Positions 1-4,216 are shown, counted from the stretch's first letter. The stretch is DNA of 5,792 bases from an uncultured Clostridium sp. (GCA_946497585.1 CAMMLF010000103.1:1-5792), one strand, 5' to 3'. Notes: generated by a model from the sequence alone, not told the origin. Made by a program: numbers and translations.

Positions 1-396
1 TTTATCTAAAAATAGTCCACACTTTTCTAAAATAATATAGTAAACATCCTGTTCTGTTATAACTTTTTTGATAACTTCATAATCTACTTTTAAAATAATA
101 TCTTTTGTTTTTACTTCAAAGAAATCATCATAAAACTCATAAATTAGTTTTCCACTTTTTGAAACTATATTGAATCTTTTATATGTATCTCTTAACCCCC
201 ATATTGCAAAACCTATATAAATTATTGCATCATATTCTCCTCTTTTTAATAGTATGAATGAACATATTATAATAGTTAGACACATAATTGTTTTTAAAAC
301 ATCTGTCAATTTGATTCTATGTACTTTAGCATATTTATCAGTTTTAGTAATTTTTTCTTTTGAGATTATCGTTTCATTTCTAAATAATATTCTCAT
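1..396 (-). CDS. YcxB-like membrane protein, 3' end cut by window edge
   Basis: An open frame starts at ATG 396 and continues without a stop to base 1, giving 132 residues of an incomplete protein. The start is supported by AAGGAG at 401-406 on the minus strand, 4 nt upstream. Residues about 33-50 (TIMCLTIIICSFILL) and 56-68 (AIIYIGFAIWGL) form two hydrophobic segments separated by a short polar turn. From about residue 84 the sequence LIYEFYDDFFEVKT, then a Tyr-Glu-Val-Ile-Lys-Lys-Val stretch, resembles the YcxB-like C-terminal domain: a strand-rich cytoplasmic domain with an 'FYDDxFE' opening and a 'Y..I.KV' step. Members of the family are small, poorly characterised membrane proteins of Bacillota; their biochemical role is not known to me. 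The missing C-terminus should be short, roughly 15-40 residues if typical. It is transcribed divergently from the HTH gene at 497-755. I am confident it is a real gene and fairly confident of the family. Confidence 0.8.
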   Translation of the reverse strand, partial: MRILFRNETIISKEKITKTDKYAKVHRIKLTDVLKTIMCLTIIICSFILLKRGEYDAIIYIGFAIWGLRDTYKRFNIVSKSGKLIYEFYDDFFEVKTKDIILKVDYEVIKKVITEQDVYYIILEKCGLFLDK

Positions 397-414
397 TTTT
401 CTCCTTTTCGTTTT

Positions 415-443
415 GCTATATGGTACGCACCAATTTTTAACAA
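415..443 (-). promoter_or_regulatory. Possible promoter of the YcxB-like gene
   Basis: On the minus strand a TTGTTA (438-443) and a TATAGC (415-420) are separated by exactly 17 bp. The spacer contains the partly palindromic TGGTGCGTACCA (421-432), so a protein binding there would block this promoter. The predicted transcript start would be only about 10 nt before the ribosome binding site. The -10 match is weak (4 of 6), so this is tentative. Confidence 0.3.
423..432 (+). repeat. 10-bp direct repeat GTACGCACCA, copy 1 (possible operator)
   Basis: GTACGCACCA occurs here and at 799-808. It is G+C-rich against a very AT-rich background. In this copy the neighbouring bases make TGGT-ACGC-ACCA, an interrupted inverted repeat (421-432). 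It lies between the divergent YcxB-like and HTH genes, where an operator would be expected. Confidence 0.5.
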
Positions 444-463
444 AAAATATAGTATTATATGTA

Positions 464-469
464 TATAAT
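464..469 (+). promoter_or_regulatory. Probable -10 element of the first HTH gene
   Basis: A consensus TATAAT lies 27 bp before the ATG at 497, with AAGGAG at 478-483 between them. No good -35 is present at 16-18 bp; the nearest candidate, TTAACA at 437-442, is 21 bp away. The promoter could need an activator or be weak. Confidence 0.35.
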
Positions 470-496
470 TTATTTTTAAGGAGTAATAATACTAAC

Positions 497-544
497 ATGA
501 AAACCAAAACATTTAACGGAAACTATAACATTGTTCGGTTCTAA
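497..544 (+). pseudogene. Displaced N-terminus of the HTH gene (frameshifted)
   Basis: An ATG at 497, preceded by AAGGAG at 478-483 (13 nt spacing), opens a 15-codon frame reading MKTKTFNGNYNIVRF and stopping at 542-544. Removing one base, C536, joins it to the downstream HTH frame as ...NYNIV-GSNIKKYREL..., an 85-residue protein. A short N-terminal arm ending in an 'NI(I/V)G.NIK' junction is, as I recall, common in clostridial regulators of this type, so the split looks like a one-base insertion rather than two genes. It may be a sequencing error, a real inactivating mutation or, less likely, a recoding site at the rare Arg codon CGG (536-538). Confidence 0.55.
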
Positions 545-755
545 TATAAAGAAATATCGAGAATTGAGAGGACTATCTCAAAGGGACTTATCTGACAAAT
601 TAATTTTGCTTGGTGTAAACCTATATCACTCTGACATTTCCAGGATAGAGTGTAATACACTATTCATAAGAGATTTCGAGCAAAAAGCAATTTGCAAAGT
701 TCTTAATATTAGTTATGAACAATTATTTGAAAATACTGATAAATATTTTGATTAA
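531..755 (+). CDS. Cro/CI-type helix-turn-helix regulator, probably frameshifted at its 5' end
   Basis: This frame codes for a compact XRE-family DNA-binding domain and little else. After a short lead-in, helix 1 is GSNIKKYRELRG, the turn and helices 2-3 are LSQRDLSDKLILLG followed by LYHSDISRIE (recognition helix), then RDFEQKAICKVLNISYEQLF forms helices 4-5. Such proteins act as dimeric repressors in the cytoplasm. The first possible start in this frame is TTG 531, with only a weak GGA at 518-520 ahead of it. The better ribosome binding site and ATG belong to the frame at 497, and a single extra base near 536 separates the two. I therefore think the true product is 85 residues starting at 497, and the TTG start is a fallback. 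A stem-loop terminator begins within the stop codon. The gene is divergent from the YcxB-like gene and convergent with the AbrB-like gene. Target genes are unknown. Confidence 0.75.
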   Translation: MFGSNIKKYRELRGLSQRDLSDKLILLGVNLYHSDISRIECNTLFIRDFEQKAICKVLNISYEQLFENTDKYFD

Positions 756-787
756 ACAAATAACTTTTGCTACAAGGTTATTTGTTT
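754..787 (+). terminator. Rho-independent terminator after the first HTH gene
   Basis: An 11-bp perfect stem, AAACAAATAAC (754-764) with GTTATTTGTTT (777-787), has a 12-nt loop and runs directly into T785-790. It begins at the stop codon of the HTH gene. It could also stop transcription from the convergent AbrB-like gene, though the T-run on that side is poorer. Confidence 0.8.
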
Positions 788-798
788 TTTGTTGTTTA

Positions 799-808
799 GT
801 ACGCACCA
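799..808 (+). repeat. 10-bp direct repeat GTACGCACCA, copy 2
   Basis: This is identical to 423-432 and lies between the convergent ends of the HTH and AbrB-like genes, just past the terminator. An operator would be unusual here, so the pair may instead bound a 376-bp segment holding the HTH gene and its terminator. Confidence 0.45.
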
Positions 809-823
809 TAATAGGCAAAAAAA

Positions 824-1090
824 TTATTTTGCTATTTTTTCTTCTATTTTAGATACACAGTTTAGACATATATGTCTATCCCCTATTCTAATGCCTGTAT
901 CTTCTTGGATTTCTTCTGAACAAAAAATACACATGCAATCCTTTTCGTATTTTTTAATTTTTATTTCATTACCTTCCCTAACCATTACGACAGGGTCTTG
1001 TTCATTAATTCCTAAAACCGTTCTATCTTCTTTTGCTAAAGTTATTCTTCCTAATTTATCAATTCTTCTTACTATTCCTATACTTCCCAT
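824..1090 (-). CDS. AbrB/SpoVT-family transcription regulator with C-terminal CxxC/CxxC zinc-ribbon-like tail
   Basis: The 88-residue product starts at ATG 1090 behind AAAAGGAG (1099-1106, 8 nt spacing). Residues 4-48 match the swapped-hairpin AbrB DNA-binding domain: IGIVRRIDKLGRITLAKE, then LGINEQDPVVMV and a closing IKIKKYE strand. In AbrB this domain dimerises and binds AT-rich, flexible DNA near promoters, controlling transition-state genes. The tail has C54-x2-C57 (CIFC) and C75-x2-C78 (CLNC), a likely zinc site in place of the longer C-terminal multimerisation domain of Bacillus AbrB; C52 is an extra cysteine. The usual 'LPKE.RR.LGI' box is altered to LAKEDRTVLGI, so DNA preference may differ. 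It lies 120 nt downstream of the receiver gene with no obvious terminator between them, so read-through is possible, and it is convergent with the HTH gene. Family assignment is firm; the regulon is unknown. Confidence 0.92.
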   Translation of the reverse strand: MGSIGIVRRIDKLGRITLAKEDRTVLGINEQDPVVMVREGNEIKIKKYEKDCMCIFCSEEIQEDTGIRIGDRHICLNCVSKIEEKIAK

Positions 1091-1210
1091 AAAAAATTCT
1101 CCTTTTAATATATTTTTACTACTTTTAAAAAAGAATTTTCATGTATATTATTATATATATTAGTTTAGTTTTGCTATTTATATTGTTTCATATCTTATTA
1201 TTTTTTCTTT

Positions 1211-1672
1211 TTATACTCTAGTTGTTCTTAAAAAATTTATTATTTTATCTAATATGTTTACTTTTTTGAAATGTTTTTCTTGTGATATTGCAACTTGTCT
1301 ATTTTCTCTAAATACTCTCCTAATTTCATTTAAGATTATAGAATAATCAAAAATAGGCTTTCTTATATATCCTGCATATTTTACATCTTTAAGTAAATTA
1401 ATATCTTCGTAAGCAGCAGATATAATAATAAAATCTATTTTTTTATGTAATTGGTTACAATCTTTTATAATATCTAACCCACTATATTTATGATTTCTCA
1501 TTAGATCAGTAATTATAATATCAATATCTAATTTTTGAATTAATAATATTTCTTCTTCATCACTATTCGCAATACCGACAACTTCAATGTCATCAAATTG
1601 TGATAAATATTTTTTTAATACCTCACAAAAAGGTACATTGTCATCCGCAATTAAAACTTTAACTTTTTCCAC
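1211..1672 (-). CDS. Stand-alone response-regulator receiver protein, Spo0A-like N-terminus
   Basis: The start is GTG 1672, with GGAG at 1682-1685 (9 nt spacing). Residues 4-123 form a complete CheY-type receiver: VKVLIADD with the acidic pair D10-D11, phospho-acceptor D56 in IIITDLM, S85 in FIIISAA and K105-P106 in GYIRKPI. All catalytic residues are present, so phosphorylation by a histidine kinase or phosphotransferase is expected. The opening MEKVKVLIADDN closely resembles Spo0A, but no DNA-binding output domain follows; only about 30 basic residues (KKVNILDKIINFLR and flanks) remain. It may therefore pass phosphate on as Spo0F does, or act by binding a partner. The ribosome binding site lies right at the stop of the 194-aa gene (14 nt between genes), so the two are surely co-transcribed and probably functionally linked. 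No kinase is in the window. Confidence 0.88.
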   Translation of the reverse strand: MEKVKVLIADDNVPFCEVLKKYLSQFDDIEVVGIANSDEEEILLIQKLDIDIIITDLMRNHKYSGLDIIKDCNQLHKKIDFIIISAAYEDINLLKDVKYAGYIRKPIFDYSIILNEIRRVFRENRQVAISQEKHFKKVNILDKIINFLRTTRV

Positions 1673-1686
1673 TTTACTATTCTCCT

Positions 1687-2271
1687 TTAATTATCGCTTA
1701 TTTTTTCAATTTCTTTTATGTCATTTTTAATATTGTTTTCAATTTTTTCAAAAAACAGCTTTTGTATCTTTTTCTTACTAAATAAGTATTTTATTGTTCT
1801 CCAGATACTTCTACCAGAATAGTTCCTAACAATTACTAAATTTAGTATAATATTTTTTCTTATTCTGTCTATTAGAGTAATTTCTTTATCTGTTAAATAT
1901 GTTTGTTCACTTGTTAGTTTTTTTCTTATTTCACACGCTATTAAAGTTATTTCAAAATTATTTTTGAATTGAATTATATCAATATTGTCTAGTATTAGTT
2001 TATTTAATACTTGAATATTAGTTAAAGTAATATAATCACTATTCAAATCTAATTTTTTCAAAATATTTGGTACAATTTCGTAGTCATTTAAAGTTTTATC
2101 TATTAATTCATTTCTTACAGATTCTTTTGGTATATAAATTATGTCATATTCTTTTCTCTGTAATTTATTGTCTAAATTATCTTTTTTCACATACTCAATG
2201 TTATGCTGTTTTCCTTTTACTAACTCTTTATAACTTTGGTTAGTACCTTCTACAATTATTATTTTATACAT
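1687..2271 (-). CDS. Protein of unknown function, 194 aa, operonic with the receiver gene
   Basis: I do not recognise this protein. The frame is long, uninterrupted and well matched in codon use to its neighbours. The N-terminal third alternates short hydrophobic strands and helices (MYKIIIVEG, then EYDIIYIPKE), which recalls a receiver or Rossmann-like fold. The acidic pair and phospho-Asp of a true receiver are absent, so a degenerate receiver is only a guess. The middle (about 75-115) is leucine/isoleucine-rich and helical. Residues 125-165 include LTDKEITLIDRIRKN and a basic SGRSIWRTIKYLFSKKK stretch; the last 30 residues look like a charged amphipathic helix. There is no signal peptide or clear membrane segment. 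ATG 2271 has only a weak purine stretch (AAAGAAAG) ahead, and a possible micro-ORF stops 6 nt upstream, so translation may be coupled. The 14-nt gap to the receiver gene suggests a partner or modulator of it. Confidence 0.75.
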   Translation of the reverse strand: MYKIIIVEGTNQSYKELVKGKQHNIEYVKKDNLDNKLQRKEYDIIYIPKESVRNELIDKTLNDYEIVPNILKKLDLNSDYITLTNIQVLNKLILDNIDIIQFKNNFEITLIACEIRKKLTSEQTYLTDKEITLIDRIRKNIILNLVIVRNYSGRSIWRTIKYLFSKKKIQKLFFEKIENNIKNDIKEIEKISDN

Positions 2272-2277
2272 ATTTTT

Positions 2278-2376
2278 TCATCTTTCTTTTATTTCGATTC
2301 TACAATGCTGACGGATTAATACTACATTACATTTTGATAGATATTCTTTATTTCCACAAAATGTATCTTCTAATAT
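2278..2376 (-). CDS. Possible 32-residue Cys-containing micro-ORF with AUA or lost start codon
   Basis: On the minus strand GGGAGG (2385-2390), one of the strongest ribosome binding sites in the window, stands 8 nt before ATA 2376-2374. From there a frame runs to TGA 2278-2280, only 6 nt before the ATG of the 194-aa gene. The product would begin ILEDTFCGNKEYLSKCN and end in RQHCRIEIKER, with three cysteines at positions 7, 16 and 25, exactly nine apart. No ATG, GTG or TTG lies at a usable distance. The start is therefore either a non-standard AUA or a former ATG that has mutated. It could be a leader peptide that couples translation to the 194-aa gene, or chance. Confidence 0.25.
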   Translation of the reverse strand: MLEDTFCGNKEYLSKCNVVLIRQHCRIEIKER

Positions 2377-2384
2377 ATATATTA

Positions 2385-2390
2385 CCTCCC
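2385..2390 (-). promoter_or_regulatory. Strong Shine-Dalgarno without a standard start codon
   Basis: GGGAGG on the minus strand (CCTCCC on the plus) is an excellent anti-Shine-Dalgarno match in a 280-bp gap. The next 15 nt contain no ATG, GTG or TTG; see the micro-ORF at 2278-2376. Confidence 0.4.
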
Positions 2391-2407
2391 TTCTGGAATT
2401 GATTTAA

Positions 2408-2441
2408 TTTCATTTGTAACTATGTTTTATGTTTCATTTGT
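2408..2441. repeat. Two copies of TTTCATTTGT, 24 bp apart
   Basis: TTTCATTTGT occurs at 2408-2417 and 2432-2441, both within the gap between the divergent micro-ORF/194-aa operon and the second XRE gene. The pair could be a tandem binding site, but the sequence is AT-rich enough for chance. The rest of 2377-2551 holds only the -10 element at 2497-2502 and the orphan ribosome binding site. Confidence 0.3.
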
Positions 2442-2496
2442 TAATATATATAATCTTTTCCTAATTTTAGTGAGAATATTGTATTTTACTTCTGCA

Positions 2497-2502
2497 TATA
2501 AT
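2497..2502 (+). promoter_or_regulatory. Probable -10 element of the second XRE gene
   Basis: A perfect TATAAT is preceded by TGCA, close to an extended -10. No good -35 lies at normal spacing. It stands 50-60 bp before the candidate starts at 2552 and 2564. Confidence 0.4.
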
Positions 2503-2551
2503 ATAAAATGTAATACTGTTCTTTTACCAATATTTTTTTGATATAGTTTTA

Positions 2552-2923
2552 ATGGTAATAAATATGTTCAATATAGATAAGGCTTTATCTAACTTCGGTA
2601 TGAGGTTACAGGAAGCTGGAATTGCTCGTAATGTTACCCAAGATGATTTAGCAGAAAAATGTGGAGTTACTCCAAAACATATTAGCGCTATTGAAAGGGG
2701 AATTTCTCCTGGTAGTGTAACATTACTTTTAAATGTATGTAATTATTTAGGAATAAGTCCTAATACACTATTTGATGATTCTTTTCCATCTGATAATGAT
2801 AGTATTATTCCTATCGAAAAACATGATATATTTTTAATGTATAATAAATTATCTAAAAGTAATCAAGAATTTATAGATTCTTCTATTACACATATTTTTG
2901 AAGAACAAACTAGAAAAAGTTAA
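2552..2923 (+). CDS. XRE-family helix-turn-helix regulator
   Basis: The frame allows 123 residues from ATG 2552 or 119 from ATG 2564. Neither has a strong ribosome binding site. I favour 2564 (MFNIDKALSNFGMRLQ), because similar clostridial proteins begin at about that point and a weak GGTAA lies 7-8 nt before it. Residues about 17-74 form a five-helix Cro/CI domain: FGMRLQEAGIARNVTQ, DDLAEKCG, the recognition helix VTPKHISAIERG, then LLLNVCNYLGISPNTLF. The tail is acidic and then helical (LMYNKLSKSNQEFIDS...), a usual short dimerisation or regulatory extension in gut clostridial regulators of this type. It should act as a cytoplasmic DNA-binding repressor. It is divergent from the 194-aa/receiver operon, which makes that operon and its own gene the natural candidates for its targets. 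Its stop lies inside the shared terminator with the convergent 61-aa gene. Confidence 0.88.
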   Translation: MVINMFNIDKALSNFGMRLQEAGIARNVTQDDLAEKCGVTPKHISAIERGISPGSVTLLLNVCNYLGISPNTLFDDSFPSDNDSIIPIEKHDIFLMYNKLSKSNQEFIDSSITHIFEEQTRKS

Positions 2924-2942
2924 ATTGGTATTTTTCTAGTTT
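2907..2942. terminator. Bidirectional hairpin terminator overlapping two gene ends
   Basis: A 12-bp perfect stem, AAACTAGAAAAA (2907-2918) with TTTTTCTAGTTT (2931-2942), has a 12-nt loop. It covers the last codons and stop of the second XRE gene (stop 2921-2923) and the stop of the convergent 61-aa gene (2936-2938). The stem is A/T-rich with the T-run largely inside it, so strength is uncertain. Confidence 0.6.
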
Positions 2943-3121
2943 TCTTCAATTTTACAGCTCTGTAATCGCGTTCTACATATTTCACCAGTTTTTAAATTTT
3001 TTAAATTTGCATATTTAGTTTTATCATACTCAAATATTTCTAAAACTATGTACTTTTCATTATTATATATAACAGTATCATTAACTTTGATTCTTTCCCA
3101 TATTCTCAAAACACACATCAT
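2936..3121 (-). CDS. Small protein of unknown function, 61 aa, predicted beta-rich
   Basis: I cannot place this in a named family. The sequence alternates polar and hydrophobic residues in short strands: VNDTVIYNNEKYIVLEIF, EYDKTKYANLKN, then TGEICRTRLQSCKI. This pattern suits a small five-stranded barrel of SH3 or KOW type, as in many 'DxVxYNGExYxVLxI' proteins, which may bind nucleic acid or a protein partner. The N-terminus MMCVLRIWER is atypical, and the true start may be the TTG five codons in (LRIWERIKVND). The only sign of a ribosome binding site is a weak AAAGTGAG before ATG 3121. It is divergent from the third XRE gene across a 274-bp region carrying matching palindromes, one of them just downstream of a plausible minus-strand promoter, so it is probably a target of that regulator. 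Convergent with the second XRE gene. Confidence 0.65.
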   Translation of the reverse strand: MMCVLRIWERIKVNDTVIYNNEKYIVLEIFEYDKTKYANLKNLKTGEICRTRLQSCKIEEN

Positions 3122-3208
3122 CTCACTTTAATATTTATTTTTAAATACAATATTCCCAATTACATTTTATTTGCAATGTTTGTTGTAATTTGTCGAATAT
3201 GTATTTTT

Positions 3209-3232
3209 TCTATGCGTTTTTTAACGCATAGA
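3209..3232. promoter_or_regulatory. Palindromic operator candidate, copy 1
   Basis: TCTATGCGTT-TTTT-AACGCATAGA is a 24-bp inverted repeat with 10-bp arms. Its inner 16 bp, TGCGTTTTTTAACGCA (3213-3228), differs at only two central bases from the palindrome at 3318-3333. It sits at the predicted transcript start of a minus-strand promoter (3241-3269), a position suited to repression of the 61-aa gene. It could also fold as an RNA hairpin in that leader. Confidence 0.65.
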
Positions 3233-3240
3233 CTTTTTAT

Positions 3241-3269
3241 ATTTTACTACTAGAAATTTTTTATTGCAA
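3241..3269 (-). promoter_or_regulatory. Probable promoter of the 61-aa gene
   Basis: On the minus strand TTGCAA (3264-3269) and TAAAAT (3241-3246) are separated by 17 bp. The transcript would start near 3234, next to the palindrome at 3209-3232, and have a leader of about 110 nt before ATG 3121. Confidence 0.4.
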
Positions 3270-3317
3270 GTATTTCAAAAAAATTAATTGGCATTTTTTG
3301 CCTTTTTATTTTCTTTA

Positions 3318-3333
3318 TGCGTTTATAAACGCA
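3318..3333. promoter_or_regulatory. Palindromic operator candidate, copy 2
   Basis: TGCGTTTATAAACGCA is a perfect 16-bp palindrome reaching into the -35 region of the third XRE gene's promoter, the classic place for an autorepressor. Its centre is 105 bp from that of copy 1, about ten turns of B-DNA. Confidence 0.7.
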
Positions 3334-3351
3334 ATGTAGGACATAAAATAT

Positions 3352-3360
3352 TGTTATAAT
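3352..3360 (+). promoter_or_regulatory. Extended -10 promoter of the third XRE gene
   Basis: TGTTATAAT is a perfect extended -10 element. It lacks a recognisable -35, and the palindrome at 3318-3333 covers that position. The transcript should start near 3367, giving a leader of about 29 nt that contains the strong GGGAGGAG (3382-3389) 6 nt before ATG 3396. Confidence 0.65.
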
Positions 3361-3395
3361 TTTTTATGATTTTAAAGGGATGGGAGGAGTAAAAA

Positions 3396-3650
3396 ATGCA
3401 ATTAAATGAAGCTATAAAGTTACGATTAAAAAACATAATGGAAGAAAAAGACAAAAATTCAAAATATGAAGTTTCTTGTGCTGCTGGACTTAATCCTTCT
3501 TTGCTTAATGATTTTTTTAGAAATAGAATTACTTATCCTAGAATAGATACTTTATACTTAATTTGTGAAGGACTAAATATTACTTTAGGCGAATTTTTTA
3601 ATGATCCGATTTTCGATATAGAGAATATAAAAATAGATTCCAAAGATTAA
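3396..3650 (+). CDS. XRE-family helix-turn-helix regulator, probably autoregulated
   Basis: The 84-residue product starts at ATG 3396 behind a very strong ribosome binding site (GGGAGGAG). Nearly the whole protein is one Cro/CI-type domain: MQLNEAIKLRLKNIMEEK forms helix 1, KYEVSCAAG and LNPSLLNDFFRNR the turn and recognition helices, then YPRIDTLYLICEGLNITLGEFF the closing helices. A short acidic tail, DIENIKIDSKD, follows, and its last codons lie in the terminator stem. Proteins of this size usually act as homodimeric repressors. Two near-identical palindromes, one on its own promoter and one at the start of the divergent 61-aa gene's transcript, are the natural binding sites for such a dimer. 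Strong translation signals fit a regulator needed at a steady level. The family is certain; the operator assignment is inference. Confidence 0.93.
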   Translation: MQLNEAIKLRLKNIMEEKDKNSKYEVSCAAGLNPSLLNDFFRNRITYPRIDTLYLICEGLNITLGEFFNDPIFDIENIKIDSKD

Positions 3651-3674
3651 ATTCAGAGGAATCTATTTTTATAT
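3625..3674. terminator. Long-stem terminator between convergent genes
   Basis: A 17-bp perfect stem pairs 3625-3641 with 3658-3674 around a 16-nt loop; the core is AATAGATTCC with GGAATCTATT. T-rich arms on both sides allow it to work for the third XRE gene and for the convergent yolD/polymerase operon. The plus-strand gene ends inside the left arm. The remaining gap to 3768 holds no other feature I can support. Confidence 0.8.
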
Positions 3675-3768
3675 ACATTTTTACTTTTCTTTTAATATTA
3701 TTTTCATTATCTATTTTAGTAACATACTTATTATCTTTTACAATATTTCATACATACAAATAGTTCTA

Positions 3769-4197
3769 TTACTCATACATTTTGAATATTTCTCCTGAAA
3801 TATTGATTATATCATTTATTGGTATTTCTGTATCATTAGCTAAATATATATGTTGATTATATAAATCTATCTTTTTTACAATACCTGTAACTGTTATATA
3901 TGAGCCACCATTTTTCTTTAAATCAGGAATAAAATATGTAATTGATATTTCAGGTTTATTTTTTATCTGTTCCATAATTATTTGTAATTTACTATCCAAT
4001 ATTGATTTTAATTCATCATCAATATCTATTTTCTCACTAGTTTCTCTTGAAGTTTGTTTTATAGCATCTTCGTATCCTGTTAATGCTGCAAAGGGGGCAA
4101 ACTGTGCTGAACGAGCATACAAAGACATTTGTGGATGTTTTTGTGATATATGATGTGGTAAATTTATTATATCATCATATTGTCTATCGTATTTCAC
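3769..4197 (-). CDS. YolD-like protein
   Basis: The 142-residue product starts at GTG 4197, with GGAG at 4206-4209 (8 nt spacing). Residues 25-44, with ARSAQFAPFAALTGYEDAI, carry the hallmark motif of the YolD-like family. The middle is helical and charged, and the second half (ISITYFIP, YITVTGIVKKIDLY, IYLANDTEIPINDIINISGE) is strand-rich, as in the family. YolD proteins are typically encoded next to UvrX/YqjW-type Y-family polymerases, and are thought to assist or control them by analogy with UmuD and UmuC, although they are unrelated to UmuD and lack its protease. Here it lies 19 nt downstream of the polymerase stop, so the two are co-transcribed. The length is normal and nothing suggests damage. 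Confidence 0.93.
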   Translation of the reverse strand: MKYDRQYDDIINLPHHISQKHPQMSLYARSAQFAPFAALTGYEDAIKQTSRETSEKIDIDDELKSILDSKLQIIMEQIKNKPEISITYFIPDLKKNGGSYITVTGIVKKIDLYNQHIYLANDTEIPINDIINISGEIFKMYE

Positions 4198-4216
4198 TTA
4201 ACCATCTCCTTTTTCT

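Noticed and set aside
254..496. Plus-strand open frame rich in hydrophobic residues ahead of ATG 497
   Set aside because: It lies antisense to the YcxB-like gene, has no ribosome binding site, and its hydrophobic composition is what AT-rich antisense DNA gives. Only its last 16 codons (from ATG 497, including the stop) look real.
811..833. GGCAAAA...TTTTGC inverted repeat after the AbrB-like gene
   Set aside because: The arms are very short and almost all A/T, and the T-run falls inside the repeat; the hairpin at 754-787 is a better terminator.
789..1163. Plus-strand 124-codon frame
   Set aside because: It is antisense to the well-supported AbrB-like gene and has no ribosome binding site or recognisable protein features.
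1107..1210. Promoter or terminator between the receiver and AbrB-like genes
   Set aside because: Several TATAAT-like strings occur in this AT-rich gap, but none has a credible -35, and I see no stable hairpin.
3191..3197. TGTCGAA, a perfect match to the Spo0A box
   Set aside because: A 7-mer is expected about once by chance in a window this size, and it does not sit at either candidate promoter in this region.
3209..3242. Hairpin plus T-rich run read as a plus-strand terminator
   Set aside because: There is no plus-strand gene just upstream, and the arm sequence recurs as a palindrome at 3318-3333, which fits a binding site better. It may still act as an RNA hairpin.
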